This document shows, piece after piece, positions 55,549 through 64,000 of a stretch of 64,000 nt of DNA. The position numbers and the translations under genes are program-made. The notes beneath the pieces were generated by a model. That model saw only the letters and a list, made by a program, of their open reading frames with translations, made no database searches and had not been told where the DNA came from. The DNA comes from Metasolibacillus fluoroglycofenilyticus (GTDB lineage Bacteria > Bacillota > Bacilli > Bacillales_A > Planococcaceae), in the NCBI RefSeq assembly GCF_003049645.1, contig NZ_PYWK01000002.1:124001-188000 (forward strand), given 5' to 3'. Positions within the stretch are counted from its first letter, which is position 1; each line of letters begins with the position of its first letter.

Positions 55549-55579
55549 AGTATAGCATTGACGTTTACGTAAACTTCAA
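55549..55579 (-). promoter_or_regulatory. MerR-type promoter with 19-bp spacer and palindromic operator
   Basis: On the minus strand TTGAAG (55579-55574) and TATACT (55554-55549) are separated by 19 bases, the long spacer typical of MerR-controlled promoters. The spacer contains the perfect palindrome GTTTACGTAAAC (55563-55574), part of a 22-bp dyad at 55558-55579. It resembles the LiuR/MerR operator type recalled from comparative studies. It should give autoregulation of the operon. Confidence 0.8.
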
Positions 55580-55612
55580 TATAATTTTCTGAATTAACTG
55601 AAATTTATACGC

Positions 55613-55651
55613 AAAAAAAGTGCCTTGAAAGGCTTGACCTTTCAAAACACT
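55613..55651 (-). terminator. Terminator of sstT
   Basis: On the minus strand AGTGTTTTGAAAGG pairs with CCTTTCAAGGCACT (two mismatches), followed by TTTTTTT. Confidence 0.85.
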
Positions 55652-55660
55652 ATGAATCAA

Positions 55661-56872
55661 TTATAATTGCTTGCGCTCTTTCGCATACTCCGCAGCTGCT
55701 GTAAATATAATATCTGACGATGAGTTTAATGCTGTTTCACAGGAATCCTGTACAACCCCGATGATAAAGCCGATTGCTACGACTTGCATAGCAATATCAT
55801 CTGAAATTCCTAATAGGCTACATGCTAGTGGGATTAATAATAGAGAGCCACCCGGGACACCTGATGCACCAGCAGCCGAAACTGCTGCTAAGGCCATTAA
55901 AATAACTGCTGTGAAAATATCAACCTCTATGCCCAATGTATGTGCTGTTGCCATCGTTAAAACGGAAATGGTAACGGCTGCACCCGCCATATTGATTGTT
56001 GCCCCTAGCGGAATTGATATCGCATACGTATCTTTATCTAGCTTTAATTTTTCAGCTAATGCCATATTTACTGGAATATTAGCTGCTGAGCTACGTGTAA
56101 AGAATGCTGTAATACCACTCTCTTTTAAGCATGTTAAAACAAGTGGATATGGATTGCGGCGAGTCACAATAAAAACGATTAGTGGGTTAATAACTAACGC
56201 TATGAAAAACATTGTTGCGACTAAAATAACAATTAATCGACCATACTCCTGTAATGCCGATAAACCTGTTGTTGAAACAATATCAAAGACAATCCCCATA
56301 ATACCAATTGGTGCTAAGCTAATAATCCACTGCACAATTTTCGTCACGGCATCTGATAAATTCGCCAATACAGTTTTTGTCGAATCGCTTGATACCTTTA
56401 ACGCAATACCGAGTAAGACAGCCCATGCTAGGATGCCAAGATAATTGGCATTCATAATTGCACTCACTGGATTTGTCACGATATTAAATAATAATGATTG
56501 CAATACTTCCATAACGCCGCTTGGCGGAGCAATTTCCTGAGCACCTGTTTTTAATGTCAGCGCTGTTGGGAAAATAAAGCTCACAATTACTGCTACAAAT
56601 CCAGCTAAAAATGTACTAATTGCATAAAGCACAATAACCGTCTTCATATTTGTTGCCTTACCGCTAACATGCGAGGAAAGGGCATTAATTACTAATATAA
56701 ACACAAGGATAGGTGCAACAGCCTTTAATGCACCAACAAATAACGTACCTAAAATCGAAATACCACTTACAGTCTCTGGAACCACTAACGCTAAAGCAAT
56801 ACCGATAATAATACCGACAACAATTCTGCTTACAAGGTTAATACGATTCCATTTGTCGAACAATGTTTTCAT
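55661..56872 (-). CDS. sstT: Serine/threonine:sodium symporter
   Basis: This 403-residue membrane protein of the dicarboxylate/amino acid:cation symporter family has about nine helices and the family signatures ([51 protein letters not shown]) that mark SstT rather than glutamate carriers. It imports serine and threonine with sodium. It is monocistronic with its own terminator. Confidence 0.93.
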   Translation of the reverse strand: MKTLFDKWNRINLVSRIVVGIIIGIALALVVPETVSGISILGTLFVGALKAVAPILVFILVINALSSHVSGKATNMKTVIVLYAISTFLAGFVAVIVSFIFPTALTLKTGAQEIAPPSGVMEVLQSLLFNIVTNPVSAIMNANYLGILAWAVLLGIALKVSSDSTKTVLANLSDAVTKIVQWIISLAPIGIMGIVFDIVSTTGLSALQEYGRLIVILVATMFFIALVINPLIVFIVTRRNPYPLVLTCLKESGITAFFTRSSAANIPVNMALAEKLKLDKDTYAISIPLGATINMAGAAVTISVLTMATAHTLGIEVDIFTAVILMALAAVSAAGASGVPGGSLLLIPLACSLLGISDDIAMQVVAIGFIIGVVQDSCETALNSSSDIIFTAAAEYAKERKQL

Positions 56873-57392
56873 TTCTTTCCCCCGTCAATCTAAGTTGTGA
56901 TTTTTTTTTGTAAAATAATCATACATTGTATATTGAAATAACACAACTGTATTTTTGAAATGCACATAAAGGTGATTTCTTTGTATTTTTGAGATGAAAT
57001 AAAAAGCATTTATTCGTAGATTTATTATAGATAAGATTATAATATTGTTAACAAAATACTACTCCATTGTATCAAGTGTGTTGATTATCTTTTATTTTAC
57101 AGATAATGCCTAGTAATTCATTGATTTTCGTTACGGGGGACGGCTTCAACTAATTTATTTCTGCATTCGCTGAAATAAATGGATTTTTAGCTCGAAATCT
57201 ACACGATATTGATTATAGAGGCGTTGCCACAGGACATGGCGATATTAGCCTCTCTACCTTTAGTCTCCAATCAATGAGTGTTTGCCTAATAAAAGGCATT
57301 TTCCCTTAATAAAACACGCTAATTTATAAACAATATTTATATATTCAACACGCTTGACATTGTATAAAATTATAGGGGTATATTTAGATACT
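56873..57392. other. Intergenic stretch, no supported gene
   Basis: AT-rich DNA that should contain the sstT promoter near 56880-56960. A segment at about 57210-57290 (GAGGCGTTGCCACAGGACA) weakly recalls the repeat-like DNA at 48486 (CGTTGCCACAGGGATGCGG). Nothing else was recognised. Confidence 0.4.
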
Positions 57393-58031
57393 TTATCTTA
57401 CATAATCCAACATCTTCACATCCTCAAGATGACGCTTCAAAATGAGCATTTGATGAAATTCTGTATCAAGTGACCAATACAATAAATATTTAATTGGCTG
57501 ATAAATAACTAATAGCATTAAAACAAGTGAAAAAACCTGTAATACATAGTTAATTGTTTGCTCATAATTACCGATTAATGTCGATACAAAGGCAGTGCTC
57601 GGGATAAGAATGGTCGAAATAATACCGTATAGCCATTTTCTCAATTTTTCGCTTAATCGTAGACCTGTCAGCTCTGCCTCCGCTAAGTTTATTAACATAT
57701 TAAGTTGCTCAAGTTTAATAATATTATTTTCTATTAATACCTTCCTCATTAATTGGATATTTCCCTGAAACGTTTCCTTTTCATTCCCTAGTTGAGTGTG
57801 ACTGTTCTTATTTTTCTCATGCTTAAAATAAATTACTGAAGCAATACCGCATACTATACTACCGATGATATATCTAAATTTTTGTGTGTTTGGATATGCA
57901 TAAAGTATGAAAAACATCATAAGCATAATTAAACTTAATGAGCATATCCATACATACCATTTTATACCTTTTATATAAAATTCTCGGTCTATATAGTGCT
58001 TAAAAAATGCCTCACTCACTACTTTCAGCAA
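57393..58031 (-). CDS. Four-helix membrane protein, unknown
   Basis: This 212-residue protein has membrane helices at about 25-47, 52-69, 133-152 and 163-185, arranged as two pairs separated by a cytoplasmic helical stretch (ENNIIKLEQLNMLINLAEAELTG). I do not recognise a family; the two-plus-two layout recalls small effector-type membrane proteins, but no partner gene is near. Its upstream region adjoins the IS remnant. Confidence 0.6.
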   Translation of the reverse strand: MLKVVSEAFFKHYIDREFYIKGIKWYVWICSLSLIMLMMFFILYAYPNTQKFRYIIGSIVCGIASVIYFKHEKNKNSHTQLGNEKETFQGNIQLMRKVLIENNIIKLEQLNMLINLAEAELTGLRLSEKLRKWLYGIISTILIPSTAFVSTLIGNYEQTINYVLQVFSLVLMLLVIYQPIKYLLYWSLDTEFHQMLILKRHLEDVKMLDYVR

Positions 58032-58173
58032 TCCATTTCCCCCTTCTCTTACAAAACTTTATATCATCATATGTTGTTAGAAATTTTTTTGTGTAAGCAA
58101 AAAAGCGCCAAGCTGTTGGCGAGGCCACTGAAAAAGTCCCCATGAATCGGAATTACGCTAAAACGGTTGATTT

Positions 58174-58257
58174 CCGTTCCGGGCGCACGCTTTCCGTGGG
58201 GCGGGCGGTGAGCCTCCTCGGTCGCTTCGCTCCACTGCGGGGTCTCATCTGTCCCAC
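58174..58257 (+). repeat. GC-rich segment inside the IS remnant
   Basis: A stretch of about 84 bases is far richer in G and C than its surroundings (GCGGGCGGTGAGCCTCCTCG, CACTGCGGGGTCTCATC). Similar sequences are dispersed in Bacillales genomes, from memory. It replaces the 5' part of the transposase gene. Confidence 0.55.
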
Positions 58258-58721
58258 GAATCACACATGGAAGTCGTGCTAAAGAAAATGAGTTTGAATT
58301 CAATAAAGATGCAGGGATATATGTTTGTAAAGCAGGGCATATGGCTATTCGAACAGCACGGACAGGAAAGAAAAACCAAGGGCAAAACCAAGCACAAACT
58401 TACTACTTTGATATTGAAAAATGTAAGGTTTGCCCGTTACGTGAAGGTTGTTACAAGGAAGGTGCGAAAAGTAAAACCTATTCCGTAACGATTAAATCAA
58501 CAGAACATGAAGAGCAGGAAGCGTTTCAAAATAGCGATGAATTTAAAGAAAAAGCAACATCGCGCTATAAAATTGAGGCGAAAAATAGTGAGTTGAAACA
58601 TGGACACGGGTATGAAACAGCCAATTCCGCGGGTCTATTTGGTATGCAGGTACAAGGAGCAACAACCATATTCGCCGTGAATCTCAAAAGAATTATAACC
58701 TTAATGAAGGAAGCAGAGTAA
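58250..58721 (+). pseudogene. C-terminal fragment of IS1182-like transposase
   Basis: An open frame reads SRAKENEFEFNKDAGIYVC, then KCKVCPLREGCYKEGAKSKT and RYKIEAKNSELKHGHGYETA, the C-terminal DDE_Tnp_1_6 region with its Cys cluster. The catalytic N-terminal two thirds are absent. The longest ATG-initiated part starts at 58341. Confidence 0.82.
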
Positions 58722-58738
58722 GAAATACCACTGAAAAA

Positions 58739-58779
58739 GGAGTTAATTCGTTCAAATTTGAACGAATTAACTCCTTTTT
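58739..58779. terminator. Perfect palindromic terminator of the IS
   Basis: A 36-base perfect palindrome begins GGAGTTAATTCGTTCAAA and ends with its complement, followed by TTTTT. It follows the transposase stop by 17 bases. Confidence 0.85.
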
Positions 58780-58864
58780 AACATTACATTCACTTATAAG
58801 TTTTTCAGTGGCCTCGCTGTTGGCTTGGCACTTTTAAAAATTGTAGTTATTTTCTTTAATGTTT

Positions 58865-58889
58865 GATGGATAGCTTTATCCATCTTTTT
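58865..58889 (+). terminator. Short hairpin with T tract
   Basis: GATGGATA pairs with TATCCATC around a 4-base loop, followed by TTTTT on the plus strand. It lies after the stop of the transglutaminase-like gene on the other strand. Confidence 0.55.
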
Positions 58890-58906
58890 AGTTAGAAGGC
58901 TCCCCG

Positions 58907-60232
58907 CTACATATATCCTTCCTTTGCAGTAGCAGGGAATGCAGAAATATCCCAAAAATGGTCTTTTGAAATTTGCTGGTCGGAAATTAAAAAATAATTA
59001 TAAAACACTTTATTACCTTGGTCAGGCACTGGGTCATTCCATGTAACATCTAAATGATACCATTCATCATCAAGCTTTACTAAATTCCAAGCATGTAGCT
59101 CACCTGAAATAACCTCACCCGAAATATATTTTGTTTCTATCTCAAGCTCCTCTAATAAAAGCAATGCAGTTAATGCATAGCCCTCACATACACCTTCACC
59201 ATTCACTAAAATGGAGTATGGTGTATATGGACTCGCCTCGCTATTCAAATTGTACACTGTATTCGTTACAATATAATCGTTTACATATTTAACCTTATTT
59301 ACAGCGGATAAATCGCTTGGCATAGCATTGACAATTTCCTTCACCATTCCCTTTACAAGTGCATTTTGCTCGGCTGTCATATCGTATGTCGTTTCGACTT
59401 GAAATTCGATATATCCGTTGCGATAATCTTTAGCCCGCCAAGTTAACTCTCTACGTAAACGAGATAAATAAGGCTCATGCTCTCCAAGCCATTGCATCGC
59501 ATCGTCCACGACTTGCTGTAAATTAGGTGCTACCCCGTAATAATCAATCTTAAAAGCATTTTCAAATTGTCCCATATAAAACGCCATCGCTTGCCCTAGC
59601 TGCTCTGCATTCGTTACAGCCTCTGGATAATCCTGTTCCTTATAAACAGGTGTAATATTCGTCGTTGCAACCTTCTCAATAGTAAAATTTGAACGCTCCG
59701 TAAACATATTAAAAAGCTGATTAAACTGCCTTTCAAAATCAAAATTAAAATCGCTGTCTAGCTTTAATGCGATTTGTGGATTAACTGTTGGTAATGTTAA
59801 AGAGGATGCCTTAAATTCATCCACAGCAATCGAGCCAAATAATAAGCTACTAAGCAATAAAAACAGCGTAGCAAATCCAAAGATAATTGACTTTAACCAA
59901 GAAAATAGTGCTGTAAACGGATTTTTAATCATCAAATTCAGCTCATCATTGACACGTTGCTCATACTTCCTTTGCCTCCGCGCCCTCCTAAAGCGACGCC
60001 CACTATAAATCGCACTATTATATACGCGCTTATATACCTCAAAGCGTTGTGCCCTGTTCCCCTTCGCCTGTCGAAGTTCTGCACGATTTCGCCGCAGCTC
60101 CCTCTTCAATTGACGCCGCACGCCCATTTGAGAAAAAAATGATTTTAATGAAAAAATAAATAGCAAAGTAGCGATGAAGCAAATTCCCGCAAATATGATT
60201 AAATTACTCAGTTCATCAAGTATCCTCATCAC
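58907..60232 (-). CDS. Membrane protein with transglutaminase-like domain
   Basis: This 441-residue protein has a membrane helix at about 10-32, a strongly basic Arg-rich cytoplasmic segment (about 36-90), a second helix (about 108-132) and an extracellular part ending in a transglutaminase-like domain (about 310-435). The Cys-His-Asp triad is visible in GEGVCEGYALTAL, GELHAWNLVKL and YHLDVTWNDP. Such domains act as proteases or crosslinkers on peptides; the substrate is unknown. Confidence 0.85.
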   Translation of the reverse strand: MMRILDELSNLIIFAGICFIATLLFIFSLKSFFSQMGVRRQLKRELRRNRAELRQAKGNRAQRFEVYKRVYNSAIYSGRRFRRARRQRKYEQRVNDELNLMIKNPFTALFSWLKSIIFGFATLFLLLSSLLFGSIAVDEFKASSLTLPTVNPQIALKLDSDFNFDFERQFNQLFNMFTERSNFTIEKVATTNITPVYKEQDYPEAVTNAEQLGQAMAFYMGQFENAFKIDYYGVAPNLQQVVDDAMQWLGEHEPYLSRLRRELTWRAKDYRNGYIEFQVETTYDMTAEQNALVKGMVKEIVNAMPSDLSAVNKVKYVNDYIVTNTVYNLNSEASPYTPYSILVNGEGVCEGYALTALLLLEELEIETKYISGEVISGELHAWNLVKLDDEWYHLDVTWNDPVPDQGNKVFYNYFLISDQQISKDHFWDISAFPATAKEGYM

Positions 60233-60434
60233 CCCTTTCTTATCTCCTATTATAAAGGATAGGCTGGAAAATACTTATTGAAACCTTCAACTAAAATTAT
60301 TGAAACAACACTCCGTACTTTCTTTTTTAATTTTGATTGTTCTACCTTTTCCAAGAAATATAGAGTATTTTTATAAGTAGGTATATTATTATAGAAGTAT
60401 ATAAATATTTTGTACTATAAAGGAGGGACGTTAA

Positions 60435-61712
60435 ATGACATGTAGAAAGTGTAATTCTCAAAATGAAGAGCAGGCTAATTTTTGTTCTTCCTGTGGAGCA
60501 GATTTAAAAAAGGCAAAAATGCCGGTATGGATGCAAGTTTTTTTAATAGTGTTAATTTTAGCTGTTGGAGGGCTTGGCTATGGAGTTTGGGAGGTTTATA
60601 AACTTACACAAGAAAACAACCACTCTCAAAAAGCAGTTACTAACATGCAGCCGATTGCTAACGATAAAATAATTGAACAAGTTTCTGATTCAACAGACCG
60701 TGTTACGCTTATTAAAAATGTTCAACAAAAAGTATTTACGATTATCACCTCTAATTCTCTTGGCTCTGGATTCCTTTATGCTAAAGGTGGTTATGTTGCA
60801 ACAAATGCGCATGTAGTAGATGGCGAAATTGATGTTAGCGTGCGAAATTCTAATGGGCAAGAATATGCAGCAAAAGTCATTGGTATTTCTGAGCATTTTG
60901 ATATTGCTCTATTACATGTCCCTGACTACGAAAATGAGGAGCCACTTGCAGTTGAAAGTAAAGAGTCTCCCATTGGTTTAGAAGTCATTGCATTTGGTAG
61001 CCCCCAAGGCTTTGAAAACACGGCTTCCCCTGGCTATATTACAGGGCAAAATCGAGATGAGCAAGTTGACCGCTTTATTTACAAGCAAATTTATCAAGTA
61101 GATGCTCAAATAGACAAAGGTAGTAGCGGAGGACCTTTAGTTGATGCGACCTCTGGTAAGGTTGTTGGTATTAATTCATTAGTATATACATCTGAAACAA
61201 GCATGAACTTTGCTTTTTCAATTCCTCTTTATAGTATGACGTCCTATTTTGATGAATGGATTGCACAGCCAATGACACGCGAAAATATATTGGCTACAGC
61301 TGGTATATATAATTATTATTCATATGGAGAGAGCGATAATGAGGTGTATTATGAAGAGGATTATGATGCCCTATTAGCTGGTCAATTCGTTCAGTCTTTC
61401 CGCATGTACTATGAATATGCATTAAACGACAGTAATTTTTATTGGATTGCAGACATGGTAACAGGCGTTGCTTATGAAGAGCTAGAAGATTATGTTAATG
61501 ATATCTCCTATGAGGGGCATTTTTTCCACTTCCTTAGTAATGATATTTTAAATGTCACATATGAAAGTGGAAAATACCTTGTTCAGACAAATGAAACCTT
61601 TGATTTCTATAGTGCCACTGGCGATTATGAATATTTTGACCGATACAAAACCTACACCGTCATCATTGACCAAAATGAAGTATTTAAAATTTCTAATATT
61701 TCAATTCATTAA
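60435..61712 (+). CDS. Zinc-ribbon, membrane-anchored HtrA-like serine protease
   Basis: This 425-residue protein has an N-terminal zinc ribbon (CRKCNSQNEEQANFCSSCG), a membrane helix (about 31-53), a trypsin-like domain (about 85-275) with the triad His (TNAHVVDG), Asp (HFDIALLHV) and Ser (DKGSSGGPLVD), and a C-terminal domain of about 125 residues. No PDZ domain is seen, unlike classical HtrA. The C-terminal part may be NTF2-like, as in TcaA-type zinc-ribbon proteins; that is a guess. AAGGAGGG precedes the ATG. Confidence 0.88.
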   Translation: MTCRKCNSQNEEQANFCSSCGADLKKAKMPVWMQVFLIVLILAVGGLGYGVWEVYKLTQENNHSQKAVTNMQPIANDKIIEQVSDSTDRVTLIKNVQQKVFTIITSNSLGSGFLYAKGGYVATNAHVVDGEIDVSVRNSNGQEYAAKVIGISEHFDIALLHVPDYENEEPLAVESKESPIGLEVIAFGSPQGFENTASPGYITGQNRDEQVDRFIYKQIYQVDAQIDKGSSGGPLVDATSGKVVGINSLVYTSETSMNFAFSIPLYSMTSYFDEWIAQPMTRENILATAGIYNYYSYGESDNEVYYEEDYDALLAGQFVQSFRMYYEYALNDSNFYWIADMVTGVAYEELEDYVNDISYEGHFFHFLSNDILNVTYESGKYLVQTNETFDFYSATGDYEYFDRYKTYTVIIDQNEVFKISNISIH

Positions 61713-61918
61713 TTTTGAACAATGAAATTATCAGGTGCATTATACGAACCTATATTTATCGGAAGCTATGAGCAACATAATATATACATCACGTAATCAT
61801 TGCTTGTGTGTAATGTATTTAGAATGAACTTCCCTTTCGCACAGCTGAAAAATATCATTTTAAAATTGGCGCTTACACCCTATTTTATCTAGTGATTCCT
61901 TTGAAAATACAGCGCAAA

Positions 61919-61960
61919 AGGCGTCTCAAAAGCAGGCAATGCACTGCTTTTGAGACGCCT
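61919..61960 (-). terminator. Terminator of the chemoreceptor gene
   Basis: AGGCGTCTCAAAAGCAG pairs perfectly with CTGCTTTTGAGACGCCT (17 bp) around an 8-base loop; on the minus strand TTTTGCG follows. It lies 165 bases after the chemoreceptor stop and may also limit read-through from the protease gene. Confidence 0.7.
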
Positions 61961-62124
61961 CTCCAACCCTACTATTTATTCAGCATTTCCAAATCTGCAC
62001 CTTAGGCTCAGACAACGTTATCCCTTTACCTGTTTTCTCAAATTTTAAAAACCATTATTTTGCTATATTGCCACTCCAGCTAATGGGATTTAACCTTGCC
62101 ACAGATGCATCCTATAATTAATTT

Positions 62125-63837
62125 TTATTCCTTCAATGTAAATACTTTCACGTGCTCGTTTAATGTATGGGCCATTTCGTTTGTTTCGTTAGAGCTTTGT
62201 GCTACTTCGTCGATGCTATCTGTCGTTTGTAGAGTAGCGCTCGTTAGACTGTTCATCGCTGTTTCAATTTCCCCAATCGCAATCGTTAGATGTTGAATCA
62301 TTTGTACGACATGCTCCGATTTTTCTGCCTCTGCTGTCATCATTGAGGAAATACCAATAATCTCTTCTACTGTTTCTGTTACTGCCTGCGAAATGGCATG
62401 TAAAGATTCAGTCGTAAGCTTTACAGTTTCTGTTCCTTTTTCGATATATTTCGTATTGTCCTTAGATGATGCAATCACATGCTCAATATTGACCATAATG
62501 TCCTGCACCAATGTTTCCACCTGTGACACTTCACGATTTGATTGCTCTGCTAGCTTCCGTACTTCCTCTGCCACAACAGCAAAGCCTTTGCCATGCTCAC
62601 CTGCTCTAGCCGATTCGATTGATGCATTGAGTGCTAACAAATTCGTTTGCGCAGCAATCTCTGAAATCGTTGTCGTAATTGCTTGAATTTTTGTTGCAGA
62701 TGCAACTAAATTTTCAACTGTCTGGCTTACTTCATCAGAGCCTTTTTGAATAAGGGCAATATCATTGTTAATGTCTAATGCACGCTGCTCCCCATCTCGT
62801 GCAATTTTCAATGTCGTGTGAGAATTTTCTACAGTATGGTCTGCCTTCGTTTTCATTATTTGCAATTCTTTTGCTAAATCAGCAAGTGCATCGCTCGCTT
62901 TTTCTGCATTGTGCATCCCACCAGTAATTGAGCCTGTAACCTCACTAATATTGTCAGCTACGCTCTTCATTGTATCTGTCATGCTGTTCAACGTACTTGC
63001 TGACTTTTCCGCATTACTAGATAGCGTATGTGATGTCTGGCGCATTGATAAAATCATGCTTTGCAAATTGTCTATCATTTGATTTAAAGTTAAAGCTAAA
63101 TCGCCTACTTCATCATGGTTTTTAATCATTGTTTTATCAACGGCTAAATTACCATTTGCAATTTCTTTCGCTTGATTAATTAAAATGCTAATTGGCTTTA
63201 CTTTACGACGAATTAAGAAGCCTGTAATTACCGACGCTAAAAACATTGGGAAAATGCTTATTAAAATACCATTGCGTACAACATCCCAAGTACGCTCTTT
63301 AACAATATTTGCATCAAAATCGATTACGCTAATAGCAATAATTTCTTTCGTTGGGTCATGGTCTTTGAAAATAGGCGCATAGCCTGATAAACGCTCCATC
63401 CCACCATAAGTATATATTTCAGAATATGTTGGGTGCTTGTCCTGTAATAAAGCGCTTACAGCTTTCTCATCAACATAAAATGCATCGCCAATTTTAAAAC
63501 CGTCCTGCACAAGATGCTGGTCAAGTGCTAGCAGTGTCCCTTCAAGCGTTAAAATATACTGTGTTTGAAAAATATTTTTATGTGCTGTTGTCCAATTCAA
63601 AGCATCGCTCATTTCTTGCTTTTTCGCATCGTTACCATTTAAAGCTTGCTCAACATCAGCAGCAGCAATTAAACCTGTCGTAATATTAGCACAGCCATAA
63701 GCTTCTATTCCTGCAGCCTCATATATTTTATTATAAGCTGTGATATATGTAGCAAATGAACTAATGCTTAACATCACGACTAAAATACCAGCAATGATCG
63801 TACCAAGTTGGAAAGTCAATGAATTTCGCAGATTCAT
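62125..63837 (-). CDS. Transmembrane methyl-accepting chemotaxis protein
   Basis: This 570-residue receptor has helix 1 at about 11-31, an extracellular sensory domain (about 32-185) of single-Cache type by length, helix 2 at about 188-210, a HAMP domain (about 210-262) and a long signalling domain with the tip [21 protein letters not shown]. The ligand is unknown. It is monocistronic. Confidence 0.94.
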   Translation of the reverse strand: MNLRNSLTFQLGTIIAGILVVMLSISSFATYITAYNKIYEAAGIEAYGCANITTGLIAAADVEQALNGNDAKKQEMSDALNWTTAHKNIFQTQYILTLEGTLLALDQHLVQDGFKIGDAFYVDEKAVSALLQDKHPTYSEIYTYGGMERLSGYAPIFKDHDPTKEIIAISVIDFDANIVKERTWDVVRNGILISIFPMFLASVITGFLIRRKVKPISILINQAKEIANGNLAVDKTMIKNHDEVGDLALTLNQMIDNLQSMILSMRQTSHTLSSNAEKSASTLNSMTDTMKSVADNISEVTGSITGGMHNAEKASDALADLAKELQIMKTKADHTVENSHTTLKIARDGEQRALDINNDIALIQKGSDEVSQTVENLVASATKIQAITTTISEIAAQTNLLALNASIESARAGEHGKGFAVVAEEVRKLAEQSNREVSQVETLVQDIMVNIEHVIASSKDNTKYIEKGTETVKLTTESLHAISQAVTETVEEIIGISSMMTAEAEKSEHVVQMIQHLTIAIGEIETAMNSLTSATLQTTDSIDEVAQSSNETNEMAHTLNEHVKVFTLKE

Positions 63838-64000
63838 AATATATTTCTCCTTTTTTATTCGTATGAAGCAATCATACTATAAAAAAGATGTATTTCAAAA
63901 GAATCTTTTTAAAAGCATTTGAAAATCGCTATTTCCTTTTAATTTAGCACGCCGCTCCCCATAGTTTTAATTCCCTCTCGTATCATATTATTACTAATTT

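Larger units (their letters stand above)
58119..58817 (+). mobile_element. IS1182-like insertion remnant with intact terminal inverted repeats
   Basis: The 17-bp inverted repeats GCGAGGCCACTGAAAAA (58119-58135) and its complement (58801-58817) are perfect, and TGTTG is duplicated on both sides (58114-58118 and 58818-58822). Only the last third of the transposase remains (about 58250-58721). The remnant is about 700 bp, against about 1.7-1.9 kb for the family, so the inside was deleted. Without the element, the flanks join into a terminator hairpin. Confidence 0.8.

Noticed and set aside
55671..56444. Plus-strand ORF of 257 codons
   Set aside because: It is antisense to sstT, whose family signatures are clear; the plus-strand frame matches nothing known.
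58174..58257. RNA gene or rRNA fragment because of high GC
   Set aside because: No tRNA or rRNA pattern is seen; it resembles a dispersed Bacillales repeat.

Overview
The window looks like a chromosomal segment of a low-GC Gram-positive bacterium of the Bacillales, most like Lysinibacillus or a relative. This rests on AT-rich codon use, strong GGAGG ribosome binding sites, S-layer-homology (SLH) anchored surface proteins, lipobox lipoproteins, the kynUBA order and many intergenic MITE-like repeats. No rRNA, tRNA or prophage was seen. The genus is inferred from gene content, not from a marker gene.

Layout. 1-2943: two-component/c-di-GMP signalling genes. 3109-8285: GNAT enzyme, thiolase, an AAA ATPase plus TOPRIM-like pair that resembles abortive-infection systems, an NRDE protein and an amphi-Trp protein. 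9002-13573: an ABC-2 exporter and a membrane protein with an Asp/Tyr-rich tail. 14233-16969: the kynurenine pathway (kynUBA). 17043-29100: the most notable locus. It holds an SLH gene relic, a cobalamin riboswitch with terminator, seven genes for transcobalamin/intrinsic-factor-like surface proteins and a dedicated ECF transporter, then a second cobalamin riboswitch in front of a truncated cobK. 29480: a YjdI-YjdJ fusion. 30154-40802: a peptide-type ABC transporter interleaved with an M24 hydrolase, an AstE/AspA deacylase, a DUF885-like protein, a class III aminotransferase and DUF3870. 41153-42625: LURP-one protein and an orphan PdxS. 42823-46732: RpiR regulator, M20 hydrolase, GNAT and enolase-superfamily racemase, matching the known N-succinylation route from D- to L-amino acids. 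47248-51495: YkvI, a soluble chemoreceptor and a CorA-like protein. 51964-55520: a MerR-regulated acyl-CoA synthetase/dehydrogenase operon with a readable MerR-type promoter. 55661-63837: SstT, a membrane protein, an IS remnant inside a terminator, a transglutaminase-like protein, a zinc-ribbon HtrA-like protease and a transmembrane chemoreceptor.

How the genes work together. The cobalamin locus reads as an outside-to-inside relay. A secreted DUF4430 protein and two SLH-anchored proteins with transcobalamin-like alpha and/or beta domains would capture corrinoid at the cell surface. A DUF4430 lipoprotein would receive it at the membrane, and an ECF module (T, fused A-A', S) would import it, all switched off by cobalamin. 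The nearby cobK fragment suggests that a biosynthetic operon under the second riboswitch was lost here.

Intergenic DNA carries at least two repeat families (about 200 bp and about 140 bp), with one copy nested inside another. Several start codons were moved from the longest ORF to positions with better ribosome binding sites; the reasons are given in the entries.
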